In this document: piece after piece, positions 34,201 through 47,200 of the stretch
Layout: each line of letters starts with the position of its first letter
Numbering within the stretch: position 1 is the first letter of the stretch
Assembly (NCBI RefSeq): GCF_003473485.1
Contig: NC_053044.1
Location: 31,810,091 to 31,874,090 of the forward strand
DNA length: 64,000 nucleotides
Direction of reading: 5' to 3'
From: Medicago truncatula
Lineage: Eukaryota; Streptophyta; Magnoliopsida; Fabales; Fabaceae
Translations under genes and position numbers: made by a program
Notes under the pieces: model-generated
The model's database searches: none
What the model was told of the DNA's origin: nothing
What the model saw: only the letters and a program-made list of their open reading frames with translations

Positions 34201-34458
34201 ATAACATGCTCTCAAAAAAAAAAATTTGAATTCTTATGATTGGCGAATATTTTTTATCCGGCCTCCTTACTTAGTATGCTAAAGGGGCAATAACATCATA
34301 TTGGTGCACTTAAGAGACATTTAATAATGATTCAATTTTTATTTTTTTTTTAAATCTTTTTATAATTCTATAAGTGTTAAAAATAATTATTTAACTGATG
34401 TAATGAGAGCACTATCTTTATAAATTATAAAGGGATAAAATCACATTCTATTTGTCAC
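34201..34458 (+). promoter_or_regulatory. NCR upstream module of the 34459 gene
   Basis: Diverged copy of the second NCR upstream block ('cctccttacttagtatgct', then 'acttaagagacatttaataa'), followed by a TATAAATTATAAA stretch near 34415. Confidence 0.5.
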
Positions 34459-34732
34459 ATGAAAATGGAGGAAAACAGGGCTAAAACTTTCAAGTTTGTT
34501 TATGGTATGGTTATCTTTCTTTACCTATATCATGTTGCAAAAAGAGTTGAAGGTAAGTCACTGTTTCATCCTTTTTACATATGATTTTGTTCCATCTAAG
34601 TGACATATTTTTTTCTCTTTTTTCACTACAGCGGCTATTCCATGTATTACTGATGCTAATTGTCCATGTGTGTTTCCTCTTAAACCAAGATGTAACTTTG
34701 GCTATTGTATATGTGAGGAAATGATTCCATAG
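34459..34732 (+). CDS. Diverged NCR peptide with altered start
   Basis: Exons 34459-34552 and 34632-34732 with a 79-base GT/AG intron; product 64 residues from the first ATG, or 62 from the ATG at 34465. The codon that is the usual family Met (MAK...) is AGG here, so translation must use one of the two in-frame ATGs just upstream. That places charged residues before the hydrophobic signal core, which should still work. Mature cysteines are C-X5-C-X1-C-X8-C-X4-C-X1-C, a shortened second loop. RCNFGYCIC resembles the 32872 peptide. Confidence 0.72.
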
Positions 34733-35995
34733 TTTCTATGAGCACCAAACCCAAGAGAGTACATAAGTATCAAGTTAGAATATTTTATGTGTTGTTGTTA
34801 TTTAGTTGCAATGTTGCCACCCAATAAATTAGATTTTTTTAATTCTTTATCTTTAATTTCAAAAACCTTTATAGTTTTACCTTTGTACTCTAAGATGATA
34901 GTAAATAAATGAAACAATGTAATAGAAAAATATTATTTATAGATTGTCTTCTTCTCTTTTAATTTCTAAGATATCAATGTATCATTTGCTTCATTTTAAT
35001 TGTGGAGAAGTAGCGTGTTCGGGATACGAACCCCGACCCCTGCATATAACATGCAATATCCCTACCAACTGAGTTAAGCTCAGATTTAACTTGTTAATGG
35101 AAGATATATACATGAAGTTTTTTTTTAATTTTATCGTTTTTAGAGTCTTACGTGACAATGCATTACACTTTAAGGGACCAAAATAAGAGTTTCCTTGATT
35201 ATGGAGGAGAAAAATTGTGAGATTAAAGAAGATTATAAATGAATTAAGTAGACAGTGACAACTATACGATGATCTCTCTAGATAACAAGTATTATAGAAA
35301 AAGATAAAAATAGGTATTAAAAAAAAACATCAATTCACACAATCATAGATAATGCATTATACATGGCAATTTAATCGATTCTTGGATCGGATACCAAGTT
35401 TTTTTTAATAAAAAAAATCAAATCATTCATTCTTATATATATAAATTTTCACTCATCTGTTGAAATCGGGAGGCATGTATCATAACATATTATTTTCATC
35501 TAAATCATGATCAAGGATAGAGTCGTTACCTTATGCGTTTTACTTCCAAGTAAATGACAATAGCCCCCCATAAATTCCAGGTTCGGTGCATGCATGACTT
35601 CTCACGCTCTAGACTTTGTTTGGACAATAAACCGTTGAAAACAAAGAACTGCATGTTGAGAACATGATGTCCAAAAATTAACCCGATCGAACTATGAACA
35701 CAGACTTAGTCGAAATTATGAATTTTTCGAGAGAATAGATGCTATGAATTAATTGATGTACTTAGAAAATGTGGAAAATGTGAATCATGGAGATGTGTAT
35801 GAGGAGACTAGGAAATAATAAGAGAATATTGTGATAGGGGGATAGTTTGCGTGTGACCATATGGAGATAGAGGGAGTTTGTTTTCAAGATTTGGCTAATT
35901 ATATTGATGGGAGAATGTAATTTCAATGTGTAACAGAGTCAACTTATGAATTCATGGAATCAATGAATTAGAATATATTGATGTTCATAATGCAC
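34733..35995. other. Intergenic; tRNA-like SINE scrap at 34995-35090
   Basis: The minus strand at about 35090-35010 has an A-box-like AACTCAGTTGGTAGGG and a B-box-like GGTTCGTATCCC, typical of tRNA-derived SINEs. No tail or target repeat was found, and the arms do not fold into a tRNA gene. The rest is AT-rich DNA without recognisable genes. Confidence 0.45.
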
Positions 35996-36253
35996 TCATA
36001 GTTCAATGTGTGTGAGAGAAGAAATGCAGGGTATGGCTTCAGCTTGGGCAATGAAAATGGGGATATATTTACCATGACTCGTATTTAAGGAAGGACATCG
36101 ACATCTTAATTTATATTTGTGTTGGTTCTTTACCATCCAACACTTTGTCTCATGCAACATTTTTAGTCTTACCGTTGTCCAATAAAATTTTCCCTTCAAC
36201 TTGAGCGATACTTTCGCATTACATAAAACATTTGATGGTTTACACTCCTTCAA
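35996..36253 (-). mobile_element. RTE-type LINE reverse transcriptase fragment
   Basis: The minus strand reads LKLKGKFYWTTVRLKMLHE followed by TKCWMVKNQHKYK, matching the KGKFYRTAVRPAMLYG...ECW region near the end of plant RTE-like LINE reverse transcriptases. The frame then loses similarity. It is a short fragment. Confidence 0.7.
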
Positions 36254-37708
36254 TTTCTCCTTCGTTTTATGCTATAAATTCAAGATATTTAAATCGTGTA
36301 ACTTGTGATAAGATATGATAACAAACTTTCACCTCTATACTAGAAACAATTCACCTTTTTTGCTAAAATTGCATTCCATATACTATGGTTTGCTTCTATT
36401 CATATGGAAGGCATATGCAAAACACGTGAAATGAAAACGCAATTGATGCTTTAAAAAAACGTTGAGAACGAAACTGATTGTTTATTGCATAACACGTGAA
36501 AATGCAGTTGATTCAAACAGAGATCCTAAAAAAATCTTGCAATTTAAACGGTTTTAATATTTTCTTTTTTCTACTAACTATTTTAGTAAGTTTAATAGCT
36601 ATTCGTGTCCCGAAAATATTGACTCATTTAAAAATCTTGAATATAGCATTTAGGATTCAAGTACAATTACTCTCCAATATCTTTGTTTTTATTTGAAAAG
36701 GTAAAAGCAATTTATAAATACTAAAAAAAAAACCCTCTAACATCACAAGTAGTGTGAAGATAGGTAATTAGGTAAACATTGTTCAAAATAAAGAGAACCA
36801 TTAGCCATTATATGCTGCTGCAACTGGTATCCTAACCACATACACAGTACATTTAAAATTAATAAGTTATTTTTATGTAGTTGAAAATTGTTTCCATAAG
36901 CTATCATGTTATTTCCACCATAAGCTCTCTCAAATACTCATGCAAGTTTTATGTCAGCATACAAACTCAAATAAGTTGTTAATAGGTCAAATCGAATTAT
37001 TCCTAAATTTGTTTTCAAGTATATGCTGGACTAGTTTATAGTGCACAAGTGAGATAAGTATTGTATCATATGTACAATTTAGTTTTCATCATTGGACCAA
37101 TAAATCTTACCATTGGATTAGATCAAATGAGATACGATGGGACTTGTTGATCCAACGAAGAAAAAAACACTTGTGCATAGTCCAAAACCATTTCGTCGGG
37201 CACATAGACAAAGCTCTATATGCAATTTACATTTTCGTTTAGGAAGATACAAACCATATAGGTGAGTATGTGAATGAAGAAGACTTGTTATCCTGAGATT
37301 TTGCTGTCATGATTGCTCAGAAGCATATCAAATTATATATTTTACCAGTACATGGATTATTTTATGGGATTCCTCTGCAATCTCAGAAACTGCAGAGTGC
37401 AGAGAAACCTGCTCCATTTGTTGAGTCAACAAATAGCCAAATCAATATAATGTAAGAGTCATAGAATCATGTAGACATAACAGATCAGAGATAAATGTTA
37501 CATAAAATTCTTTTTGTTGGTTACATGATATCAGCAGATCCTATGCTGTTCACTGTTCAGATAAATCACAGAAATTGAAACCAAACAAACTAAATTCCTA
37601 GAAATACTTCTAAGGAAGCATTTTAGTACATTCATTATAAACACAAAAATGATAATGTCACACAGGCAAGAAAAAAATTAGTTCATTCAACAAGAACCCT
37701 TTCAAAAT
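36254..37708. other. Intergenic and 3' region of the DUF1191 gene
   Basis: No gene recognised. The last few hundred bases before 37709 are probably the 3' untranslated region of the minus-strand gene. Confidence 0.5.
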
Positions 37709-38647
37709 CTAAGGAATGTAATCATTTTCTATTGTTGGTCTTGTTCTAGTCCCAATTGCTAATGGTGCTTTGGTTCCCCCAATAGATTTCATCTGCAAAG
37801 TTTCATGGCTATCAGCTGTCCATTCCAATTCCTGTATCTTCATCCCTTTTTTAATCCTTACCAATCTAACAACCAATAAACTCAACATAATCAACAATAT
37901 GCATCCACCAACCACAGATCCAACAATTATCCAAACGTTAGACTTTCTCCTCCCACCTTTACCAACAGCAGCAGCAACAGCAGCAGGCGCTGGAGTCGGT
38001 GCATTAGACTCGACAACAATCGAGAAGTGCCCTTGTTCCATTGTGGAACACACATTATCAGGTAGTAAAATATCAAATTGCACTGAACCATGTAGATCAA
38101 AATACACACATTTAGGTACTGAACCATATGGTGCTGATTTCACTTTAAGGAACTTAACCAAAATTGGTTTATCAGAAGCTCTTACATCCAATTCAGGTAA
38201 CTCATTAGCAAACAAATCAACACCACTATACGACAATAGACCCAAAACAGGAGCTAAATATGTATAACCAGGTAAAGGGTAAAAATGTTCAGACAAATTT
38301 CCTAAATTATGGTAAACCAAAACAAGCCTTTCCACATAAGGCTGTTCAACAACACCAGGTGGGATCTGAAACTCTTTGTATTGAACACCTCTTGTTCTTA
38401 AACTACCACTTCTAAGCCTCAATGTTGAAACTTTAACACCTATTATACTATTAGGCAATTTAGCATCATAAGGTACACCGGTTTTAGGCTTAACAAGTGC
38501 CTTAAAGGCATAATTTTGAAGAACAGAATCAAGGGCTTTTGATGAAATACCATTATCAAATGGAATCTGAGCAATTGATGAAAATGGCAGTGAAAGAAAC
38601 AATGGCAATGTAAGAATTGCAAGGAAAATTGTTACAACCCTCATCAA
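37709..38647 (-). CDS. DUF1191 family single-pass membrane protein
   Basis: One uninterrupted coding exon of 312 residues. Residues 1-26 are a signal peptide. About 30-205 form the DUF1191 extracellular domain. An Ala/Pro-rich linker (215-230) leads to a single transmembrane helix (238-263), then a 49-residue cytosolic tail starting with basic residues and ending TRTRPTIENDYIP, a conserved tail type in the family. It should be type I in the plasma membrane or endomembranes. No biochemical role is established that I know of. The ATG is the first in frame, directly before the signal peptide. It sits on the same strand as the coiled-coil gene. Confidence 0.9.
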   Translation of the reverse strand: MMRVVTIFLAILTLPLFLSLPFSSIAQIPFDNGISSKALDSVLQNYAFKALVKPKTGVPYDAKLPNSIIGVKVSTLRLRSGSLRTRGVQYKEFQIPPGVVEQPYVERLVLVYHNLGNLSEHFYPLPGYTYLAPVLGLLSYSGVDLFANELPELDVRASDKPILVKFLKVKSAPYGSVPKCVYFDLHGSVQFDILLPDNVCSTMEQGHFSIVVESNAPTPAPAAVAAAVGKGGRRKSNVWIIVGSVVGGCILLIMLSLLVVRLVRIKKGMKIQELEWTADSHETLQMKSIGGTKAPLAIGTRTRPTIENDYIP

Positions 38648-39200
38648 GATCTCATATGTTAAAATTGTTAAAAACCAAAATTAAATACAACCCAATGAGA
38701 ATTTATAACTAAGAGACACAACTACAGAAGCTAGAATGCAACAGTGAGAGAAAAGATTGAAACTTTATAGCTTACACAGCAAAAACAGCCATGAATTGTT
38801 CAACATTGTGCTGTGTACCTCTCTGCAAACACCAACAATGGGAAGAGAAAAATTTGCAGAAAATTCACTTCGGGAAGAATAAAAACCAGATCTTTGAAGA
38901 AACTAGTTGATTTTCTGAAATGGGTTGGTGGCAAAATCTTGAGATTTTCAACAAATAATGAGTTTTGAGCTTGAGATTCAAGGAAGAAGATAATTGAAAG
39001 AAGAAAAAAAAAACGTTGTTTTTTCTGTGTTTTTGTTGAATTTGGGTTAAAGAGAAATTTGATAGTGAAAAGAAAAAGAGATTTGGAAAATTGGGACAAT
39101 GCAAGCAGGATTTGAGGAGATATGAGATTGGGAGTGAAGATTCACTGTGTTATTAGTGCATGCACACACTCTTACTGCAGTTTTTTGTTTGTTTGTGTTC
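38648..39200 (-). promoter_or_regulatory. Leader and promoter region of the DUF1191 gene
   Basis: Pyrimidine-rich in the minus sense, as plant 5' untranslated regions often are; an untranslated first exon is possible. I could not place the transcription start. The small open frames here are low-complexity and not supported. Confidence 0.4.
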
Positions 39201-41204
39201 AACAAAACCCTTAATTTATATTGATAATAAACCCTAATTTTGGTTAATTTTCTGTTTATAGGTATGGTATTTTATGGAGGTGTCTATGATATATTTTTAC
39301 AAAATAAAAGATATGTTATATGTCCACAACTTCTAACTCACCCCATAAAAATGTTGAAATTGTTAATCTAATTTATGATCGAGGGTTAACATATTTCTAC
39401 CAATTGATTGCAAAACACTATGTTGATTTTAAAAATTTATAAAGGACATAAAAGAAATGTATAAAACTGCAAAAGGACAAAAATATTTACATCCAGCCTG
39501 TTTTATGAGCATCGCAATTTACTATTATTTTCTTTTCAATTTTGGTAAGAGTTAATAATACTCATTCACTACTAGTAGTGTAAATTAGTTTCTTAAAAAA
39601 ATAGTGCAAATAAGTTTTTTTAACCATTTGATTCTTACGGAAGAGACTTTAGTAATTCGGAGTTTGGCCACAAAATAAATAAATTTTCATCAAGAATTAT
39701 TCTGCCAAAGAATCAAATCTAAGTTCTTTTAAATAAATTATTCCTATTGTAACTTAGTTTTACGATTGAAATAAAATAAAAATTAATTTTACAATGATAT
39801 CTCATGATATTTCTCTATTTTGTCATGTAATGTAATTAATGTTAAGATCTAGTTACAAAATTAGGATGATATTTTATCATCAAAACAATAAAGATTATGG
39901 TCATATGACAAAACATTTTTTTTTTTTTTGGTACAAGACAAAACATATTTTTATTGGATATCAATGTAAAAGTCGGCATATCTGTTAAATCATATAAATA
40001 ATTTATGATGTAAATTTGAAGTGAGTGAAAAACGTTCGGACGAAAAGTTGTCAGAAAGAAAAGAAAAAAAAAAAAAAAAAAGGAAATTTAAATTGTGTAA
40101 TCTTTCAGTCGGCATATTTTTTTGTCTACCGATTAAAATTGAATAGTATATACTTAAAACTATTAATAAAAATTTAAACCTAATTTAAATTTAGATCCTC
40201 TGATCTTAATCAAACAGATAAAAAATACAAAAATTACAAGATTGAATGCAATCAAAAGTCCGGATTGGAAAAAGGTGAAAAATATTACAAACATGGATGA
40301 AATCAAGGAGGCACAAAGCAAGTACATTTACATTAATTAATATAGGTTGAATTAGCCGTTAATTGCAAATGTGATTTAATACGAAGCAGAATCTAGTCAA
40401 TGCAGCAACCAACTATCTGCCCCAAGTGGGGTTCAATCACAGCCTAAATAGGAAAGAAAGGGAATGACCAACTGAAGCCCAAATACTGTTGCAGGTTACT
40501 TGATAAAAATCTGAATCATGATTGTGGTCAATTTACAATTGAAGTTTAAAGTACATACTTTTCACTAAGCTTTTTTTTTTTTTTTGAGTAAAATACTTTT
40601 CACTAAGCTATTATCAACAACAAAAAACACAAATGTTACATTAATTGTAACACATGACCATTGACCAACCTTCTTAATAGTATAATCCCCACAAATTATT
40701 AAAACCAGTTGGCAAATCATAAATGGAGACATGCTTAAAATGTCCCTAAATTATTCCTGAAATAATGGGAAGCTGTTTCATATTTAAATGAACACCAACC
40801 GTAATCACACAAGATTAGTGGTTTGTTCTGCAAAAGAAAGTTCTCAATATGGACTCAAGATCACGAAAACAGTATGAATTGAAATAAACAAATCTTGGTA
40901 ATATATCACTGTCACTTAATTACGTATCTTTTAGCAATTTGACGTTTGACAAGCACTAAATGCACTTGACGAAATAGTCTACACTCAACTGACGCTTCAG
41001 TGTATCATGGATCAATAGTTACGCATCCACCATAAAAAAATAAAGAACTGAACTGAGAAAAAAAAACAGTACTTTGATATACAGAACCGTTCTTTTTTAG
41101 TTACACAATATAAGGTACAAAATTACATCAAGCTAATGTCACCCACAATATGTAAAACGAGCAACACATAAACAACAGATCATAGAGGCATGAAGAATTT
41201 CATG
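39201..41204. other. Intergenic; 3' side of coiled-coil gene at right
   Basis: AT-rich with poly-A and poly-T runs near 39910 and 40060-40080. No gene seen. The part near 41100-41204 is probably the 3' untranslated region of the minus-strand gene. Confidence 0.5.
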
Positions 41205-44200
41205 TCATTTTCCGTCCTTTCCAGCTATAGAAGAGATGCTCTTCACTTCAGAACTCGTCGAGTCCTTTACAATCACCTCAGAACTCTTTATATCCTTTCC
41301 TGATATGGGAGATGAAATGCCTCTTGTTAATTCTGATCCCATGCCAAGGTTGGCATCTGAAGAAAATGATAGGGATGTGGCAGATGGAGTATTAGAATCT
41401 AGGGGCACTGGGGGTAAGTTCAGAGGATTAACTTCAGAGACTTCCTCATTGCTCTCGTCTAAGTACACAACATCCTGCATCGTAAGTTGATGATATTCAA
41501 CGACCTCCCTCAGAAAGCGATTCTCACGAGCATAAACTGAGTTCTCGTGAGCCAAGCGAGCTTTCTCAGCTAGAAGAGTTTCAAGTTGCAGTCGTATCTG
41601 TAAGGGAAATGTTATCATTAAAATACAGGAAATTTTGGTGAAATGAGTAGTGTCGGAGAACATTTTCAAAACTGACACAATGTGGTTAAAACCTGAATAA
41701 CCAAATCAATTGACTTATAACTGAATTATAAACCAGAGGTGGGATAAACTCAAACTTTATAGTTGGCTTTTTGGTTCTTTACAAGTGTCTTCAAAGGGGA
41801 AGCAGGGAGAGTGGTAAAAGTATTTTCTTTTAATAGAAGAAATTAGAGTTGAGATAAAAGGGAGTAAGTACAAACAATGGAGGTTAGCATAGGAAGGGAA
41901 TCCAAATACACATCTAGTCTTTTGGAAACTTGCACAATATAATATGTGTTTAACTAATTCTATAGTGGAACCATATTATATTATCTAGAAAACATGCAAA
42001 TGAAACTTTAGATTAAGGGGTCATTTGAAAGAGCTTATTGTATCACAAACACTTGTGTAAAATGTTTAAAAGAACAAAAGAATAGCTCATGATATATTCA
42101 TAAGATGTTTTCATCTATTTTCTTAAGCTCAAAAGAACAGCTTATATGTTATCTTATACATAGTTAATGCATAAACAGAACTTAACGATATATTGAAAAA
42201 TATCACAAACTTCAGAGAATCATGGCATACCATGCTCCCCTTTGCCCCACCTTTGCACAGTACACTTTATGCTTTAATACAAAATAAGTTCTCCGAAATT
42301 CATGTATAGAAATAGTTTGACCATCTCATGGCCAACATCATTTCTATTGGACTTCACATTTTGTGGTTTATGTAATTGAGTTCTAGAAACAATGTGCACA
42401 TTTCAAAGCATCTAATAACTTAACAGTTGAAACATAGAAGCCAATTCAGGGGTTATAAAAAAAACCAATTTAGGGTATAGTCAGACTCCAGCTTTAAAAT
42501 AATTGAATTCTGAATATTTAAGGCCTATTTGGTTGGAGAAGAATTTCTGTGTTCATTCCTTGTTTTCACTAACTACAAAAATGCCATTTTCCTCTTTCTT
42601 GTTTTCACAATTTATACATAAAACAGTAAATTATGGTTGTTTCCACTGATTTCTATACAATACTTTGAAAACAAGAAATACAGTCAAAATAACATGATAT
42701 TTGGGTGATTGTTAGATTTTAGTGAAAACGTCAACAGCAAACAAAAACTGTTTTGTCCATGCAAAGAGGCCCCTATATTACAGCCCCATCCAACTCTTTG
42801 ACATTTGGTTTTGATGATTTTTATTCTTACTACTCAAATAAAATATGTCTCATGATTTATACATGTTCAATTTAGTAGAGAAATGCTGATTTTTATTATA
42901 CACAAGCCCTCTCCACCCATACCAATTTAATAGACAACAATCATTCAAAAAAAAAAAAACAAAGACTACTGAAAAGAAGCAGACAACATCATCACTAAAG
43001 AAGCATTCTAAGTTTGAAGTCAAACTCAAAACCCCTGCAGGAGTAGCATTAAATACTCATCCAATACACAAGGCTCCCACCGTATGGCGCTTGAAGTAGA
43101 TTAAGGGTGCGTTTGTTATAACTTTTAAAAAAAAAAATTGTGTTAAAAGAATCTAGAGATTAATTTTTAGAGATTTTTAAAAAAAATCTGAAGTTATTTT
43201 TGTTTGCCTAGTACTACCCATAAAAATCCATTTAAAAAAAGAGTTTTAACATGTACATGTGTTACCTCCTTGTTTTTGAAAAAAATAGAATTTGAGAAAA
43301 GCTAATCCTAATAGCTTTTCATTTTAGGGTCAAAATAGACTTTTTTGATAAAATGATTTTTCTAAAAAACCTAAACAAACACTTAAAAATGAAAAAAGTG
43401 ATTATATATTTTATTTGAAAAAAATCCAAAAGAAACAGGGCCTAAATATAAGCAGCTACACCTTCACGAGTACAGAATATTGGGAGTTTGGTAAGAAGTA
43501 CTATATATCCAAAAAAGGCATTTTTGTAATTAGTAACCACGGCAAAAGTATTGGATGATTGTAGTCATAAGATGAGGTTGCAAAGGCGATAGTTGTTTAT
43601 ATCACAGGGAGTTATGAAACATGTGAAACGAACAACATACACCATGATAACCTTCAACTAGATCTCACGAAAAGACAAGGGTCATAATGAAACTGAAAAA
43701 GAGAAGTCAACAAACAAAAAAGATGCATACCAAATCATCATCATCTTGGCTATCTCCCCTTTCGCGATTTACACGGAGGATTTTATTTTCTTCCTCTAAT
43801 TGAGCACATCGATCCTTTGCAAATGCCAGATCAGCCTTGACAGTCTTCAACTCCCGAAGAAGCAGTTTTGCTTTGGCAGCCATTGCCATTGCAACCTGCA
43901 ACGAAAACCAGATGGCAAAAAATGCTTCAAAGACATTCATATCTTCTGATAAATAAACAAACTCACTCAAAATAAACCTTTTTCTTAGGGTAGAGAAGGA
44001 AGGATATATAAAATCAAGAATATTAATGACAATCCGTTACCTTAAAAAAACCGTGAGAAAGACAAGAAAATGAAGAAACATAATTATCTACCATTGAAAG
44101 AATCCAAAATATAAGAGCCGTAAAAAGAGTGAGAATGAGGCTGGAAAACCTAAAACTAACACCAAATTATTAGCATCATCACTCTTGTTTCAGCGGTCAG

Positions 44201-47200
44201 ACTTCATGTCCGTAAGATGGACCTAGGGAAACTATGGCCCTGAGTAGGATTTAGAACATCAGATGTTTACAGATGATTATAGGTTCACAGCTTAATTTTG
44301 TAAAAGATTGAATTAGTGATTAGAAGGTCAATAGATGGCTGGATTTAATAGATATATTCAATAGAACTAGAGGAAAGAAGCATCATTTAGGAATCCGATT
44401 ACTTGTGTAAAAAATTAGCATATATTTTTGCTTTAGATGAGGAAAAAAATTACCCTTTGTCATCAGAAAATTAGAGTGGTAAATAATTGTACTGGACAGC
44501 TATAAAACACTGTTGCATATGTCATATGTTAAGAAAGGTCACTCAAAAAACACAAATGTTATTTGTAATTTTAGGAATTCAAAAGACGAAGAATAAAAAT
44601 AATGGTTTAACACTCTAATACTTTCTAAACATGTTTTAAACATACAGTAATACTGTCTATATTTCCATATCCATGTACACACAAACACAGATCTTTAATA
44701 CTCCCTCCGGTCCTATTTACAAGAAACAATTGACTTTTTAGATTCGTTGAATAATTAATGTATTTGGTCTATATTCTAGACCGGGTACATAAATTATTCA
44801 ATGAACCTAAAAAGTCAATTGTTTCTTGTAAATAGGACCGGAGGGAGTATATGAGTGCTTCAAGAGGTACTTATGTTTTGGACTTCGATGTGTGATAGTC
44901 ACTGTATCGTGTCAATTTGTATCTTGTACACCATATCAATGTATTTGCTTCATAGGATAAATCGGTTTCCATGAATCATTCCTATATTGAGGCCTTTGAT
45001 AGACAAACACACTCAAATTGTTCTGCCTTTAATAATCTCACAATTCTTAAATTCGTTGAATCTGATAACAGAAGATATTTAAAAACAACCAACACAAAAA
45101 TGTCGTATGATTTAGAGAAAACACATGCAAAAATTTGAGGAAGATAAAATTTTAAAAACAAACAACATAGGGCAAGAATGTTAAACATCTGATGCTACCG
45201 TACTTAACCACACGTCTACTTTTACCACATTAAAAAGTGATACACAGTTGCCACCTTACGTCGCGAGATGCCTTCAGCTGAAGTTCTTGATCTCCTTGTG
45301 TTGGCGACATCTGGGACCGCAACTGGGGTTCTTGCGACGTTGTAGAATGGTTTGTTTCCTGATTCTGTCCTACAAAGTTCCCGGGCTTTTTCCTGATATG
45401 TTTACGGGTTTCCTGAATGATATCTGAAGTCCTATTCTCAACAATTGTAAAACCTTCCTGCAAACATGAATTGCATGGGTATAATAAGATCACAAAGCAT
45501 ATCCTTACGGAAGAGAGAGAGGAGAATATGTAGTTACACTTGGAAGTTCAAAATAATAGGATATGATAAACGACATACTGTAACACATTCCCATAATCCC
45601 ATCCCTGTCTATTGCATAAGTAAAAAACTTAAGAGCGGATTTTTTTTTTATCAAAGCTCACCTCCAAAGATTTACCAATGGTGCCACCGATATGAGTAAG
45701 AGAAGATGTGATGGCATCTAATCCCTTAATAATTGTTGGACTGTCCCTTTTGAGATTTCCCTCCTCTAAGTGATTCGAATTTTGGACCTGCACAGAGAAT
45801 GACACTAGCATCCAATTTCATGGTTCAAAAATAATGAATAAGTAATTAATTTACTAATCAGATGAAACTATGAAAAAATTAAGTGAATATGATGTATATG
45901 GCCCCCATTTGATGTTCTATAAATATCATCTCAATGTAGTTTCCATTTCTAAAACTGATATTGATCGAGTTCACTGCATTTTTTTCTTGTACTCTGAAGT
46001 GCTACACAGGATTCCTTTCCTTACCTTCCTTTTATATATATTTCTCCTTCTTTCTTTTTATTTGATATTAATCCTTTTATTTCTATTAAAAAATATATAA
46101 TAGTTGTATAAAATGAAGATCTAGTTGACAAACCTTAACATTCTAGTCTATACAATTCCAACTTTTTCAGGAAAATATCTCTATCTCTTTCAAAATGTAA
46201 CACTACATTTTGTATGCAACTGAGATTACAAATTTTACAGCAATATTGCTATTTACACTGATTAACCCACGACCACGTTATGTTACCAAAATATTTTTGC
46301 AGAAAAAGCTGGAGCTACAAATCAATGAATCCTATCTCTGAGGACTTGAGAGAGATAAACATTAACTCACCTTTCCCCTTGATGTTACGCCAGGATATTG
46401 TGACCTTGTTGTCCCAGGTATTTCAGATTCTGGTGTTACAATATCATCCTCAATGATTGATTTTGCTTTTCTAGCTAGAACGCCCCAAAATCCACTCTTG
46501 GGCTCATTCAATTTCTTCATAGATGTATACTCATATGCTCTAGAATCCTATATTTACAAACACCGCACTATGTTTAGCAAAATTAACTTAAAATTTTGAA
46601 ACAGAATGATACATTCAACAGATTCTAAAAATACAAATTTAAAAAAAAAATAAAATAAATAAGCTTGTGTCACACATGCATTTCGAATCTTCACTGCATT
46701 CATATGACCTCAGCATTAGCTTTAGGTTGTATGTTCATAATTGTAACAAATAGATCTTGCAGATATCTCATCTAATTTTGCATTACAACAAATTTGGAAC
46801 TGGAGTTTTATGGGCATCAATAATTAAATAAAGCAGCTTCAACATCTGAATTGTGAGTAATATCAACCAAAGAATTCATGCAACAAGAAAAATAAACAAA
46901 AAAGATAAAGTAAGGAATCCTCAGAGAAATAGTCACACACACTGATCCTAAATGCGAGACATTGCTTTGCTCATATGAAGGTCTTCTAAGGATTTGGAGG
47001 CAATAGGGTCTGTGAGCTAGTTTGAATAAACTTTCCAATATATTATAGCAAGAGAAAGGTTGTTGTAGCTAATATCTCATATCATAAATTGAAGTGAACT
47101 TCTACACTTTAACTTTTAGAAAAAATCCATACTTATAAGAACTTTCTGGTAAGTTAGTAAAACATTATTCAGTTGAGATTCTCCCATCAACTAGAAGCTA

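Noticed and set aside
35010-35090. Possible tRNA gene on the minus strand
   Set aside because: A- and B-box-like motifs are present, but acceptor and anticodon arms do not form; a SINE scrap is more likely.
37770-38267. 165-codon plus-strand open frame
   Set aside because: Antisense shadow of the DUF1191 coding region, which has clear signal peptide and membrane helix on the minus strand.
42520-42780. Second Tourist MITE in intron 5
   Set aside because: GGCCTATTTGG and AAGAGGCCC ends look inverted, but a matching TAA target on the right is missing.
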